NCBI RefSeq assembly: GCF_018812025.1 | Contig: NC_063045.1 | Location: 57,736,957-57,800,956, forward strand | From: Megalobrama amblycephala | Lineage: Eukaryota > Chordata > Actinopteri > Cypriniformes > Xenocyprididae | Direction: 5' to 3' | Length of the DNA stretch: 64,000 nucleotides | Part shown: positions 52,586 to 64,000 of the stretch, piece by piece | Position numbering within the stretch: the stretch's first letter is position 1 | Layout: every line of letters starts with the position of its first letter | Notes under the pieces: generated by a model | Told to the model about the DNA's origin: nothing | The model's database searches: none | Seen by the model: only the letters and a program-made list of their open reading frames with translations | Translations under genes and position numbers: made by a program

Positions 52586-55500
52586 TTCCATTCTGCGCTC
52601 GCTTTCTCGGCAGAGAAACGGTGGAGGGGAGATGAGTCTGCTGTCGATTCCTGTCTTGTCTGATTTTATTATTTATCATTGCTCTTTGGGCACCGTTAGC
52701 GAAGTGCAGTTTGTATATTAACAATACAGGGAGCATCATGAGTAGATGGATGTGCTTTTGTTCGTTTTTTCGTTTGTTTGAAGTCATTTGTGTATCATAC
52801 TGCGAGGATGATAATTGTTGTTTGATATCAATACCTATTGTTTCCCTGTGTATTTTTCGGGTGAGACTGTGTCGGTAGGAATATTGAAAGCCTATGAAGT
52901 CAACTCGTGTTCAAGGTGGAAGCTTCTAAATAGGGCTCTGCAATTTCGATAACAGTAGACTGGCCTTGCTGAATTATTAAGCAAATAAATAATATAGTAA
53001 TATTTAAAATTAAAACCAAGAGAAAATTGAAATTGTTTGTGGAAAAAGTCCAGAAAGCATAAATTTAAATTGTGCAAATTTTTAGGATTTATTGCATATA
53101 AAAAAATATAAGATTGTGTTTAGCCACAAAGTGAGTATTTTGAGTGTTTTATCTAATATATGAAGTTATATTGACCTGTTCTTTTGTGTATTGAAGTCCT
53201 TGCAAAGCACTAAAACCTAAAATGCTAAATAACTTTTTAAATTTCCTACATAACTCGATCTTGTCAGAGTGGGTGTCAAAGCAGAGCAGCACATCAGCAA
53301 TTATTTTTGTATGTGGATGTCTGTCTTATGAAGGAGATTGGATTGGATTGTAAAAAGGCTTACAAATTCAACTAATGGCTATTTGCCATATTTCCTCCAA
53401 GTCACTTTGATGAGGTAAAGTTAGTTTTGAACCAAATTCCTGTTCTGCTCTGTTCTATCTCACCTGTGTTAGATTGAGTGTGCTGCTATCTTCAAAGTAT
53501 TGTTTTCCAAATTTTAGTGATACAATATGTACAACTGTATTTAGATAATTCTGCTGAGTAGTTTTTGTTTTGTTATTATTTTATGCATTGTCTCAGATAG
53601 GGTAAAGGGTAAAGAAAAATACTATATACATGAAAAAAATATAGTTTTTTTAATATCCTGTTATTTGTCATCTGAAGATGTCTGAAATATGTATTCATAA
53701 TCCCTGGTGGACAGCTTGAAATTTTATCTATTGTAGAGAATTTTAGTATGTGTTAATGGAAATAACTTTTGCATTGTGTTGAATGAGAACAAGATTGAGT
53801 GACTAAGTTAAAATTAAATTGATTTGAGTAAAGAAAGAACATTTTTACCTTTTGTTTTGTTCAATTTTGATGTATTTGTGAGGATTATTTATAATGTGTT
53901 CAGATAATTTAGAATAGTTTGCTCTTTTCTGCATTTTGCAAAGAAGAACTTGCTTGCTTTATTAAAATAAAAAACAACTGCTGTTGTCAATTGGATGAGA
54001 CTCTTAAAATAAGTAAAAGCAGAGCAGATTGCTCATGTTCGATTGTGATGACAATTTATGTGGAGTCAATTTGATTTATGCCATTCTCTGAGTGTACAAT
54101 TTCCAGAACAAGCTGTCCCAACACAAACAAGAGCCAACCTCATGCTCCACCCGGTCCTCATTACAGACTGAGAGACCCAAGGTTCTGGATGAAGAAAGAC
54201 ACTAAAACTGACTAACTGATCATACGAGTGGGGGGACATCAATCTCTTCCTCGTGCGTGGATGCAGGTACTGCCTATACTGTGATCGCTGCAGAAAATGC
54301 CTCAAAATTAGACTTGTCATCACAACTTACAAATTGGTAATAGTCTCATAGCAGTTCTTTCTTTTGTTAACCTACTGCACTTTTCTGTTAATAAGCACCA
54401 GTCCAACCCTTTATGACATGAAAGTTAAGTTTCTGTTTGACTCACGTTCAGTTAAAACTGGGTTTAGACTTATGGTGTGCAATGAAGAGAGTTTAGACAC
54501 CGCTCTCAGGACAGACGTGTGTTACAGAGTTCTCTAAATAGAATATGGATGGTAGACATATGATAATAGTCACTCCATCTTGGTTATTTATTAAAAGAAA
54601 AAAAAAATCCAAAACTGTAAAATGATTATATCACAAATGCTGGCATCAGAGATTATGATTATGGTTAATCATGGATCCAAAATTATGAGATCTCCATTTT
54701 TTTTTATTATTACAACAGCTCATGAGCAACTAAAAAAAAAGGATACTTTTTTATTACATAGATGAATGATAAAATATATTTAAGAATTTTTTCCTCTTAA
54801 CAGTGGCATGCCTAGGCTGCCTAAATCATTCCAAAAAAAAAAAAAAAAAAACCTGGACAGTGTTGAGCGGGGAATTCCACAGTGCCTGTTTCATCATTTC
54901 CAACATCGTTGAAAGAGTTTTATTCGATTTGACTTGGTGGTATTCCACCCTTAACAGTATATATGTTCCCCATTCAGTTCACTGTTTGCAGATGCAGTGA
55001 CAAAAAAAAAAAAAAAATTATACTCTGGCCAGAGACACAAAAGTGTGAAAGTGTGTGTGAGTAATGGTGCAGCAAAGAAAAATGCCATAAACGGCTGTAT
55101 TCAAATTTTCTAAAATGGGCATATTATATGAATTATGCCTAATGAAATAATGGTCATGGATGAATTGTGGCTAATAATCCTGACCTGGTTATTGTGGCAG
55201 GATGAAACAATGCCATACCTGCACAGGAAATTTCTTGGGAAGGCAGAACAAGCAAACTCGTCCTGTTTACCCCACACAACTTTTTTCTTTCCAGCATGTC
55301 ATGACGAGTTCCACTGAGTGGAGCTGATTCTGTTCTAAATGTATAATGTAATGTTTTGTGTTTGTTAACATGTTGAAGGTGGGATGAGTGTTATCACTCA
55401 TAGAGAAATTTATATTATTGTGTAAAAATAAGAAATTATTTACTTATTTAATCAACAAAGAAAATAACATAACAATAAAATTAAATTATGTATGATATTG

Positions 55501-55743
55501 CCAAATGAGGGAATATCATGGGTTCAAGCCCTGAACGAGCCCTGGATAACCCTCACACCAAATGAATTTTCACAGGTTTTGTTACCCCAAAGAGGACTGG
55601 ATGGGGTGGTGTGTAAATATATGTTGTCTCTAACAAAACCATTTCAGGGTCTTCATTCACAGGTCAAAGCCGTGCTGTTGATTGCTGAAATTCATCCTAC
55701 CACTCCGAGTGCTAATGTATTGTTAACCGTATGAAAAACGACA
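52586..55743. other. AT-rich DNA without a recognised gene
   Basis: Mostly low-complexity. An 85-codon minus-strand frame (54066-54323) lies in a locally GC-richer stretch that could be an old exon, but it resembles nothing I know. Poly-A-like runs occur at 54832-54850 and 55002-55017. Confidence 0.4.
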
Positions 55744-55747
55744 ATAT

Positions 55748-55935
55748 GAATTCTCTTCATTTGAACACAAAAGATATTTTGAAGAATGTTGGTAACCAGA
55801 CATTTGATGGTAGCCACCGACTTCCATATTAGAAGAAAAAAAAAAAAATACTATGCAAGTCAATGGCTACCATCAACTGTCTGGTTACCAACATTCTTCA
55901 GAATATCTTTTGTGTTCAAATGAAGAAAGAATTCA
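55748..55935. repeat. Foldback MITE (CATTTGAACACAAAAGATAT arms)
   Basis: Arms 55748-55829 and 55855-55935 pair over about 80 bp around a short A-rich loop. Confidence 0.8.
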
Positions 55936-55959
55936 CGTAGGTTTGGAACAACATGAGGG

Positions 55960-56633
55960 TGAGTAAATGACAAGTTTAATTTTTGACAACAATTCTCTCT
56001 ATTAATACTTGTACACTAAACATCCTCTTCATATGACCTTGCCAAAGATCAGCAAGCATTTATACAAAATGTCTCAATCCAACACACAGATTATCAACTG
56101 TATGTGTCAAGCGATGTGTGATCCAACTCATCTTCAGGTTTGAGTAAAATCCAGTCACTGTCTACTCTTACACGATATGCATGAAAATGTGAACCAAAGG
56201 ACAATGGAAGCAAGATCTTATTCATATAGGTTAGGAACTACATGAGGGCGAATAAATTACAGAATTTTAAGTTTTTGGGTGAACTGTCTGTTTAATGCAA
56301 GTCTTCTATACAGATTTGTCAGATATGTTGTTTAATCTTGGAAGCAAGATTGTTAGTGAAACTCACAATATTTGTAATTTGCATACACTGAAAATGTGAT
56401 TGTGAAAGTAGAACATTTTTTTTCATTCAGGAATTGACTTAAGGGCTGGGCGTATCCTCTGTGACTATCTCTACCTGGCAGATCTTCAGCCAGAGCAACC
56501 TGTCTTGTTTCAGTGTATGTAAAAAATGTAAAAAAAACCTGTAGAATGTGAAGACATAATTAACATTCAGTGCATCACTGAAAGCAATTTTATTTAAGAA
56601 AATGCTGTTAGGTTTCTATACTGTAGCCTTTAT
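55960..56633 (-). repeat. Interspersed repeat, minus-oriented copy
   Basis: Inverted counterpart of 25101-26035, shorter because it lacks the middle inverted segment and flanking bases. Confidence 0.65.
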
Positions 56634-58438
56634 ATATAAGGGGCAAGGGGGGCAGTTACCCCCCATAATTTTTCCCGTTGTGAGCCGTCAGCTTGTCCAC
56701 TACTATATTTCATTTCCCGAGTACCGTTCCGTCGCTCTGTCTCGCGCACAGTTGAGCGCGGGCCTTATCGCCCGTGAGCGCGGAAAGACAATCACAAAAA
56801 ACGCGGCCACTATTCAGAGAGTGTGGATTTGGATAAAACAGTTTAACGCTTTGATGCCGTGCCTGAACACCGTTTATCCGTTCACAGTGGCGTAGCCTAT
56901 ATCGGATGGGGCACGCAGGGCTATTAAATTCTTCTTCTTATTATTATTATTATTATTATGCTACTTTTATTATTAAAATAATATTGTAATTCATTTGCTC
57001 CGCAATATCATAGCGCATATCACTGACTGTGAGTGAGGATAATAAAAGATTAGTTGGATACTCCTCATTTAAAAAACAACTAGTTTAACACGAAATATTT
57101 TCGTATATATTTTTTTTTTTCCTCACTATGGACCACAAGAGAAATATCAAGAAAATAAATTAACAGAATATGCGCCGTTAACGCAGCGACAGATGGCAAA
57201 AGCTCAGTCAGTTTTTACTTTCAGTTTCTGTAGCAGCTGCGGCTCTGTATGGGCAGGTGGGGTAGACCCTCACCAAAATATTCATCCTAAAATATAGGCC
57301 TACCGCTATGTACACTGAATTAATAATAAATTATAAATGTGTTCAGCATTTTGCAACAAATATTTTTCAGATTTGAGTCGTAAAGTGAGCAGGATATTTT
57401 AATGTAGCACATGGATTCGACAGGCATGTAAGGGGGGCAGCCGGTCTCAGGGCCCATCCCAGCTCTACAGCGCCACACAACTTTCCTATGTAAATCTGTG
57501 ATGTAAAATGGAACTGCAGCACCCTCTCATAGAGAGCCATTGTGGCAGATTTCTGGCTGCCCCGCTTATTTCCACGTTAAACACACCTCGCTCCAGACCA
57601 AGACGATATCAGTCACGCTTCAGATATGTGTCTGCATCAGGTCAGTAACTGTTTGGCATGTCTGTTCTTCCTATGTCGAGTAGCGTATCTTTAATTTAAA
57701 CGTGCTCATATTAATAGCTTTTATAGTAGTAGTTCTGTTGTTTATGTTTGTTCTGAAAATAGACATGACTTTTTTCCTCACTCGAATTCCTACATAACTA
57801 TTCTAAAACAAAATTCGGAAGCAGAAATACTACAATTCTATGATTCTGTGTGTTGTGTGTACTAAAGTCTGTCAATCATCATTAGAGTGCCACCCTCAGG
57901 CTGAATAACGCAAAGGCATTCGAATTCTACCAAAAGTGTGTCTGATGTGTTCAGCGATTAGAATATAAAGCTTTCAAAATGGTTATCATAAACTAGCGCT
58001 AAGACCTAGAATCTGCCCTACATATATTTATGGCAAGGAGCCGCTACTGTTCTCTAGTGAGACTTCACCCGCATAACTCTCACGCAAAGTTTGCACATTG
58101 TTTGTGTGATATCAACTGGCTTGCCTTCTTGGTTTAAAATGGTAATATTTTTTAAATTGCGACGTGACATTTTTCTTTATTACCAGTTGCTCGCAAAATG
58201 ACGGACACTGATTCAGATATCGTCCGCGTTATTTCCCGTGATAATAAAATTTAGTGAATTATTAAATAAATGAGTTGATAAATGAGTAGTATTATTAAAT
58301 AAAAGAACAAGCAACTTAAACTTCTGCGAATAATTTGCTGATGCAGCAGGTACAAAAAAAGACGTTTACCTGCAAAACAAAAAAACGAAAACAAAAAAAT
58401 CTTGCCCCCCCCCCAACTCGAGAGTCAAATGTCGCCCA

Positions 58439-58447
<9 letters not shown>
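56634..58447. other. Non-coding, mixed repeats
   Basis: Includes GGGGGGCAGTTACCCCCC (56652-56669), a short ATT array near 56935-56958 and a C run near 58406-58415. No gene recognised. Confidence 0.35.

Positions 58448-58521
<74 letters not shown>
58448..58521 (+). repeat. (TA)n, left of DNA element
   Basis: About 37 TA units directly abutting the element end. Confidence 0.95.
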
Positions 58522-58524
<3 letters not shown>

Positions 58525-60190
58525 TCATTCTACGAAACGGGTGCCATTTCCACTTTGCATTTTTCAAAATTTTCATTATGAACAATTTTTTAAACAAACT
58601 TACAAATTGAAAGATATGTTAATCCTCCAAAAAACCTATTTTCCCACCTCAGGCACAAAATCTTTATTAATATTATCCTTTTTATTCAGGCAAGGAAGCC
58701 ATTCTTGTACCACCCCGTCACTGACAATATGTAGGCCATTGGAGTAGTAAAACAAGAAATGGATTTTTAAAATGTAATGTTTTCCTAATAGAAAAATGTC
58801 CCTTTTTTGGAAACCATCAATAGAAAGTCTGTAATTTAATATATTTTTTTGATTTTTAGATTTTTAATTTTGAAACATGAATTTGACCTTTCAATTGCCT
58901 CATTGTTTGTACTGAAAAAATGAATTCACTTAAAAAAATACAAATAAAGTTACATTTATCTGATCAGTCCACACAACAAGAACATCATTCAACATTAATT
59001 TATGTAATATTTAATTTTCTTTCCATAAACTTTTAACAAAATGACCCTGTGACGGGGTGGTAAATATGACGGGGTGGTAAATGATGTGATGGGGTGGTAT
59101 GGACGAAGTGTTTCTCTATATGATCTGCTGGTTTTAAACTTTAAAAATTGGGGGAGGGAGACATTCAAACTGAGTAAAAAGTGTGTGAGTGATACAGTGA
59201 GTGAATGAGTGAATTAATAAACCAAACAGTGTTGCCAAGTCTGCATTTTTCCTGCAAAATTGGGCTAGGCTACTTTTACACTGTTGCCGTGGGTTGTTTT
59301 TCCTGTCCACGGGTTGAAGCGAGCCCAAATAACATGATATTTAGCCCTTGGAATGCACATTTTACCAAGGGAACCCTGCCAAAAAAAAAGTTTTACCCCC
59401 CAGAATGTGATTTTTATCAGGGGACATTTTGGGATGAAATTTACCACCCCGTCACGTTTTTGTGATGGGGTGGTATGTGACGGGGTGGTAAATTTCATCC
59501 CAAAATGTCTGCGAATCTCCCATGTGGTCAAGTTTCTCAACTAGCATACATGCATTCAATCTGAAATATAATTATCTTTGTATTAATAATGTAAAAGAAA
59601 TAATAAGAAACAGTTTTCCCTATCTATTTTGCGTGACGGGGTGGTAAGGTTAAGCTTGACGGGCCCTGCCTAACATGAAAAAGCAACAAATAAACAATGT
59701 AAAAATAATGTACATAGTTGCTTACACTTGTTCTTGGTGGCTGTAAAGCTCAAATTATGTCACTTAGGCTTTGTGATGTCATTTAAAGGAAGAGAGCATA
59801 AGTCAAACTGAGGGACACGCACAAATCATAAAATATTTACAAAAAAAATAAGGTTTATTGTGAATAAATATATTTTGTGTAAACAGGGACAAATATAATC
59901 CTGAAAATAGTATATGTTTGAAAAAAATATATAATATATTTGGTGATATTTTAGATGCAAGTGTCATGTTGGTTAACACGGACATGTGAAATTGGTTATG
60001 TAATAATGAAAAATGATTAAAAATAGTATGCTAATCTTCAAAAAAAGCATTTTTATGATATATCATGTTAAAAAGAACACTTGAATTAATAACTTTTAAG
60101 CTTTGGAAACAGACTTTGGGACATTTTTTGTGCCTTATGCATCTGATCAAATGTTGCGGACCCAAATGGCACCCGTTTCGTAGAATGACT

Positions 60191-60191
<1 letters not shown>
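58522..60191. mobile_element. Non-autonomous DNA element with GAGTCATTCTACG ends
   Basis: A 28-bp perfect inverted repeat (58522-58549, 60164-60191) starting GAGTCATTCTACGAAACG. Both flanks are (TA)n, so it sits in a TA microsatellite. The interior repeats GACGGGGTGGTA on both strands at least eight times and has a perfect 31-bp-arm hairpin (59425-59455 with 59477-59507). No transposase. Confidence 0.83.

Positions 60192-60193
<2 letters not shown>

Positions 60194-60279
<86 letters not shown>
60194..60279 (+). repeat. (TA)n, right of DNA element
   Basis: About 43 TA units after GACTCACA. Confidence 0.95.
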
Positions 60280-60281
<2 letters not shown>

Positions 60282-60776
60282 CAATAATAATACTATATCT
60301 GTACATATTTCACATGAATCCCAATGTTTTCCTCCTCAATTATGAGTGCGGCTATAAACATCAGTCCATTTCTTGTTGTGACGCTCCCACCCACCCAGAT
60401 TTGTCCAAGCAAGATCTCACTACGGGAAGGTATTTGTCCAAAAAATGCCCTCGTTGTGACTCCTCATTTGCATTTGTGTGTTTTGTAACCTGTCTACAAG
60501 GTGCTACTGGGCTGCTTGTGCTCTGTCTGCACACAGAAAAATCAAGGTACAGGAATGTACCTAAAAGAGTACAAATGCTTTGTCGCCCCAGCTGTACCCT
60601 AGCAGGGTACAGAAATGTACCTCTGAACACTGGTACATTTTTGTTACTTCTTGTTTGTACCTCTAAAAGAACAATTTTGCACCCCAATGATAGAAATGTA
60701 CCTTTAAGTTTATGGTTTAAAATTACATCCTGGTATTCTACCAGAGCCTTTCACTAATATCCAGCTGAACCGATTC
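60280..60776. other. Repeat-derived flank of the terminal LTR element
   Basis: Contains GGTACA...AATGTACC motifs (about 60545-60705) and, at 60728-60776, a piece that also occurs inverted near 42594-42645. The last bases, GATTC, would be the target site of the LTR element. Confidence 0.45.
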
Positions 60777-61209
60777 TGTCACAGACACGTCAGGTTCCAC
60801 CATCCACCAATACCAGCGCACTCAATCCCCAGAGTACTAATCACCGCCACCTGCACATCATCAGCACTGCAATTACCCGCACTACAAAAAACTCACACTC
60901 ACACACATTCACTGTCCGGTCTCGTTTGCACTTCAGTCACATGAATGCTTACTTTAAGGACTCCAGCTCGATACTTACCTGTTTCCAGCGTCTCAGTCTC
61001 CCTTGTGTACTTCCCCATCTGTGTGTGAGACTTCCCAGTCTCCAGCGCCGTCATCATTCTCCATTCTGCAATCAACACAAGGACAGTATTATCTCTCTGC
61101 TTCTCAGTTTGCATTCATCATTGCTCAATACTCACCTGCTTCTCTGCTGATATCAATAAATACCAGTGTTTGCTTTTACATCTGCCTCCGTGCCATCTCT
61201 GTTGTAACA
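60777..61209 (+). repeat. 5' LTR of the sushi-type element
   Basis: TGTCACAG...TTGTAACA, 433 bp. A weak TATA-like ACTACAAAAA (60881-60890) lies about 31 bp before GTCCGGTCT (60914-60922). The AATAAATACC near 61157 can be the polyadenylation signal. The left boundary is supported by the related repeat at 42594-42610, which continues without the LTR. Confidence 0.78.
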
Positions 61210-61211
61210 GA

Positions 61212-61220
61212 AGACCGGAC
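61212..61220 (+). promoter_or_regulatory. Putative self-priming primer site (sushi-type)
   Basis: AGACCGGAC, two bases after the LTR, is the exact reverse complement of GTCCGGTCT at 60914-60922, near the predicted RNA 5' end. Confidence 0.55.
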
Positions 61221-61236
61221 CTTATTTCAAGAGCTC

Positions 61237-62279
61237 ATGGACGCTTTGCGCTGAGCACTCACCTCACCGTCACAGCCTCAGCCACCTTCACCAACACCAG
61301 CCGTTGCTTCCGCATCCACCGCTCCCTCACCTCCACCTGCAGTTCACGCCAGTCCCATGGCCAAACCAGCGCCCTACTCAGGATCGGTGGAGGACTGCAG
61401 CGGATTCCTCCTGCAATGTGAGTTGGTCCTGGAGATGCAACCGCATCTCTACCCCACAGACATGGCAAAAATAGCGTTCATCATCTCACAACTGCAGGGC
61501 AAGGCGTTGCACTGGGCGGATTCCCTCTGGACACAGAAAGGCTCCGTAGTTCAATCCTATTCAGCCTTCGTCTCACACTTCCATGAGGTCTTCGGCAAAC
61601 CACTTGCAGATTCATCTATTGGTGAGAAACTCTATAATCTTAAACAAGGATCCAAGTCTGTGAATGATTATGCCTTGCAGTTCAGAACGCTAGCCTCCTC
61701 CAGTGGATGGAACGAACAAACCCTCATCACTTCCTTTCGTCAGGGGTTGGAACCCAGAGTGCGGTTGCATCTTGCTGCATACGAGGATTCCATCGGCCTC
61801 GAACGCTTCATCCAGCTTGCCATCCGCGTAGGCTCTCGTATGCAGTTGTGTCTCGAAGAGCACCAGGGCCAGCCTCTCCCCAACATTCTCCTCCGCCGAT
61901 CCGAACCCGTGAGCTCTCCAGAACCAGCCAGCGAACCCATGCAACTCGACAATTCTCGTCTCTCGCCTACCGAACTTCAAAGAAGGCTGACCCCAAATCT
62001 ATGCTTTTATTGTGGTGCTCCTGGGCATGTAATCTCCGCACGCCCAATCCGTCCTCCTCGTCCTATGGTGAGTGCTATCATTCCCTCTATTAAAAAGATG
62101 AAACCACTCACTACTGTTGTAACCCTCACTGCCATTGATATATCTGTTCCAGTGGTGGCGCTCCTCGATTCAGGTCAGCAGGAAACTTTATTTCCGGCTC
62201 CCTCTGCCGGCAACTCAAGCTTAAAACTTCACCCTCTCCGACCATCTACCAAGTCCACGCCATCACAGGCAAACCCTTG
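61237..62279 (+). pseudogene. gag and start of protease, sushi-type element
   Basis: The likely original start is ATG 61237 (MDALR), stopped at once by TGA 61252-61254. The frame then runs open through a Pro-rich leader to MAKPAPYSGSVEDCSGFLLQ at 61357. The capsid part (LQGKALHWADSLW, FGKPLAD, GLEPRVRLHLA) is typical of the sushi group, the group from which mammalian PEG10/RTL genes were domesticated. The zinc knuckle reads CFYCGAPGHVISAR: the last Cys is Arg (codon 62041-62043), so the CCHC site is broken. The protease active site ALLDSG is present, but one base is missing near 62176, shifting the remaining strand. Confidence 0.85.
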
Positions 62280-63865
62280 AGTCGCAAGAAGATCAGCCGA
62301 TGTGTGGGTCCCCTTCAGCTCCGTGTGGGTATTCTGCATGTAGAAGATATCCATCTGCTGGTTCTGGAGGATTCCACTGCTGACATGGTTCTAGGGCGCC
62401 CGTAGCTGGAGCAGCACAGCCCAACCATCTCCTGGCGCACGGGCGAGATCCTGAAGTGGGGCAAACACTGCTTTCCCGATTGCTTCTCCGAGATTCCTGT
62501 TCCCAAGTCTCCACACTCCAAAGATATCTCCATCTGCACTACCTCCATCGAAAGCCCCATTGAGAAACGTTCAGTGGACATTCCATCCTGTTACGCCCCC
62601 TTCAGCGACATCTTTTGCTTGCAACGAGCCTCCAAGCCGCCTCCACGCCGGCCATGGGACTGTGCCATTGATCTGTTACTGGCTGAGCCAATGCCTAGGG
62701 GAAAAATCTACCCCCTATCTGTACCGGAGGAGAAGGCCATGGAGGAATACATCGAAGAGGCCTTTAACCAAGGATACAACCGCCCATCTACTTCCCCTGC
62801 TGCTTTGAGTTTTTTCTTCGTGGCAAAAAAGGACAGAGGCTTGCGGCCCTGCATAGACTATCGGTCCCTAAACAAGATAACTGTCAAGTTCTGGTATCCA
62901 CTTCCCCTCGTCCCAGCGGCCCTGGAACATCTCTGTGGTGCCACTGTGTTCACTAAGTTGGACCTCCGCAGCGCGTATAACCTCATCTGGATACGCGAGG
63001 GGGACGAGTGGAAGACCGCCTTCGTCACGCCCACCGGCCATTACGAATACCTTGTGATGCCGTATGGCCTTGTCAACGCCCCCTCCGTATTCCAGGATTT
63101 CATCCACGAGGTGCTCCGGGAGTTCCTTCACAAGTTTGTACTGGTGTACATTGACATCCTCATATACTCCTGGAGCTTGGCCGAACATTGGCACCACGTT
63201 GCGGAGGTCCTCCAATGCTTACGGCAATTACATCTCTTCCTCAAGGCAGAAAAGTGCTCCTTCCACCAGCCTTCTGTCCATTTCCTGGGATATATAATTG
63301 ATCACAGTGGCATCCGGATGGACGAGGGGAAAGTGGAAGCAATCAAATCCTGACCCACTCCTTCCACCATAAAAGAACTCCAACGCTTCCTAGGCTTTGC
63401 CAATTTCTACCGCCGCTTTATCAAAAACTACAGCTCTATCGTCAACCCACTCACCAATCTCCTCCGTCATCATCCCAAGTCTCTGTCCTGGTCCTAGGAA
63501 GCCACCAACGCCTTTGAAGCCCTCAAGTGTGCCTTCACCACAGCTCCCCTCTTCGTCCACCCCGATCCAGACCTGCCATTCATCGTAGAGGTGGATGCCT
63601 CCACCTCAGGAGTGGGAGCGGTCTTATCTCAGCAGCAGGGGACACCAAGTAGACTCCATGCGCCGCCTTCTCCCGCAAGCTCAACCCGGCGGAGGTCAAC
63701 AATGACATCGGTGACCGCGAGTTCCTGGCCATCAAGCTTGCCCTGGAGGAATGGAGGCATTGGCTGGAGGGTGCCAAACACCCTTTTCAAGTATTGAAAG
63801 ACCATAAGAACTTGGAATACCTCAAAGCTGCTAAGAGACTTAATTCCCGTCAAGCTCGTTGGGCC
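62280..63865 (+). pseudogene. Protease end, reverse transcriptase and RNase H, sushi-type element
   Basis: A connecting region in frame with reverse transcriptase is interrupted by TAG 62404-62406 ([16 protein letters not shown]). Reverse transcriptase motifs: [44 protein letters not shown]. The catalytic box reads VYIDILIYS where the family has YxDD, so one Asp is deleted in frame. TGA at 63351-63353 and TAG at 63494-63496 interrupt the linker ([16 protein letters not shown]). RNase H begins FIVEVDAST and changes frame near 63650 ([20 protein letters not shown]). All breaks are visible in the given sequence. Confidence 0.85.
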
Positions 63866-64000
63866 ATGTCTACCAACCGCTATGATCACTGCTGAACTTA
63901 TGTTTAACCACATTTTCCGCTATTACTGCATCCCCGAGGACATCGTCTCAGACAGAGGACCCCAATTTATCTCGCGGGTCTGGAAGGCATTCCTATCCCT
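63866..64000 (+). pseudogene. Integrase fragment joined after internal deletion
   Basis: After RQARWAM the sequence jumps to an integrase-core piece containing [20 protein letters not shown], with the second catalytic Asp in SDRGPQF. The zinc domain and the first catalytic Asp are absent, so several hundred bases were lost near 63866. The frame is open at the window edge. Confidence 0.8.

Larger units (their letters stand above)
60777..64000 (+). mobile_element. Sushi-type Ty3/Gypsy retrotransposon, decayed, runs off the window
   Basis: The 5' LTR is followed by gag, protease, reverse transcriptase, RNase H and a piece of integrase in ordinary Gypsy order. Stops, frameshifts, a missing catalytic residue and a large deletion between RNase H and integrase show a dead copy. 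The 3' LTR is outside the window. Confidence 0.88.

Noticed and set aside
54066..54323. 85-residue minus-strand ORF as an exon
   Set aside because: No recognisable family and no splice context I could defend; mentioned only as part of the surrounding stretch.

Overview
The window is vertebrate DNA, almost certainly from a teleost and probably a cyprinid. The indicators are a Tc1-like transposon, a Gmr1-type Gypsy element, sushi-type Gypsy elements, DIRS-like inverted termini, many hAT/Harbinger-type MITEs and foldback elements, long (TA)n tracts, and intron-containing fragments of vertebrate genes. The species is inference. No prokaryotic feature was seen. No gene here looks intact, and most of the 64 kb is nested transposable elements.

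Host-gene remnants are at the left. After the 3' part of a dead Tc1 element (1-1032), two minus-strand exons (1920-2249) encode the RING region of an RNF122-like E3 ligase, with the first two zinc-binding Cys replaced. From 3225 the plus strand carries exons of ZMIZ2, a PIAS-like SP-RING transcriptional co-regulator, covering the SP-RING and the C-terminal part. This copy keeps introns but is broken: no recognisable donor after one microexon, a 7-nt frameshifting deletion, a MITE inside an exon, a nonsense codon, an apparently missing exon, and a 7.8-kb Gypsy-type element in the last exon (8020-15813, 5-bp duplication AACAG). The upstream exons expected for both genes are not where they should be, so these look like rearranged fragments.

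From 15.8 to 29 kb: low-complexity DNA, an 11-copy tandem array with a 189-bp unit (17195-19228), a THAP-like ORF, three DNA elements nested in one another (19669-22651), scattered exon-like pieces and a fragment resembling fish YqaJ-type transposon proteins, then two more nested MITEs. From 29.2 to 41.4 kb two copies of a perfect 37-bp inverted repeat lie 12.2 kb apart. Between them are a 79-bp tandem array, a young gag-only LTR retrotransposon (30422-33636) whose primer site matches its own predicted RNA 5' end, and a foldback element (35479-38067) holding a MITE that holds an element with the N-terminal part of a RecQ-like helicase.

From 43.4 to 52.6 kb is a DIRS-like element without coding capacity: inverted terminal repeats with a CRE and TATA box, and an internal region complementary to both termini. 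It has been invaded by a long-armed foldback element (itself hit by a hAT-like MITE), another MITE, two small palindromes and a hAT-like element. From 52.6 to 58.4 kb I see no gene. A DNA element flanked by (TA)n tracts follows (58522-60191). The window ends in a decayed sushi-type Gypsy element (60777-64000), also with a self-priming signature.

The insertions give a relative order of events: host DNA first, then DIRS, foldback and LTR elements, then MITEs inside those.
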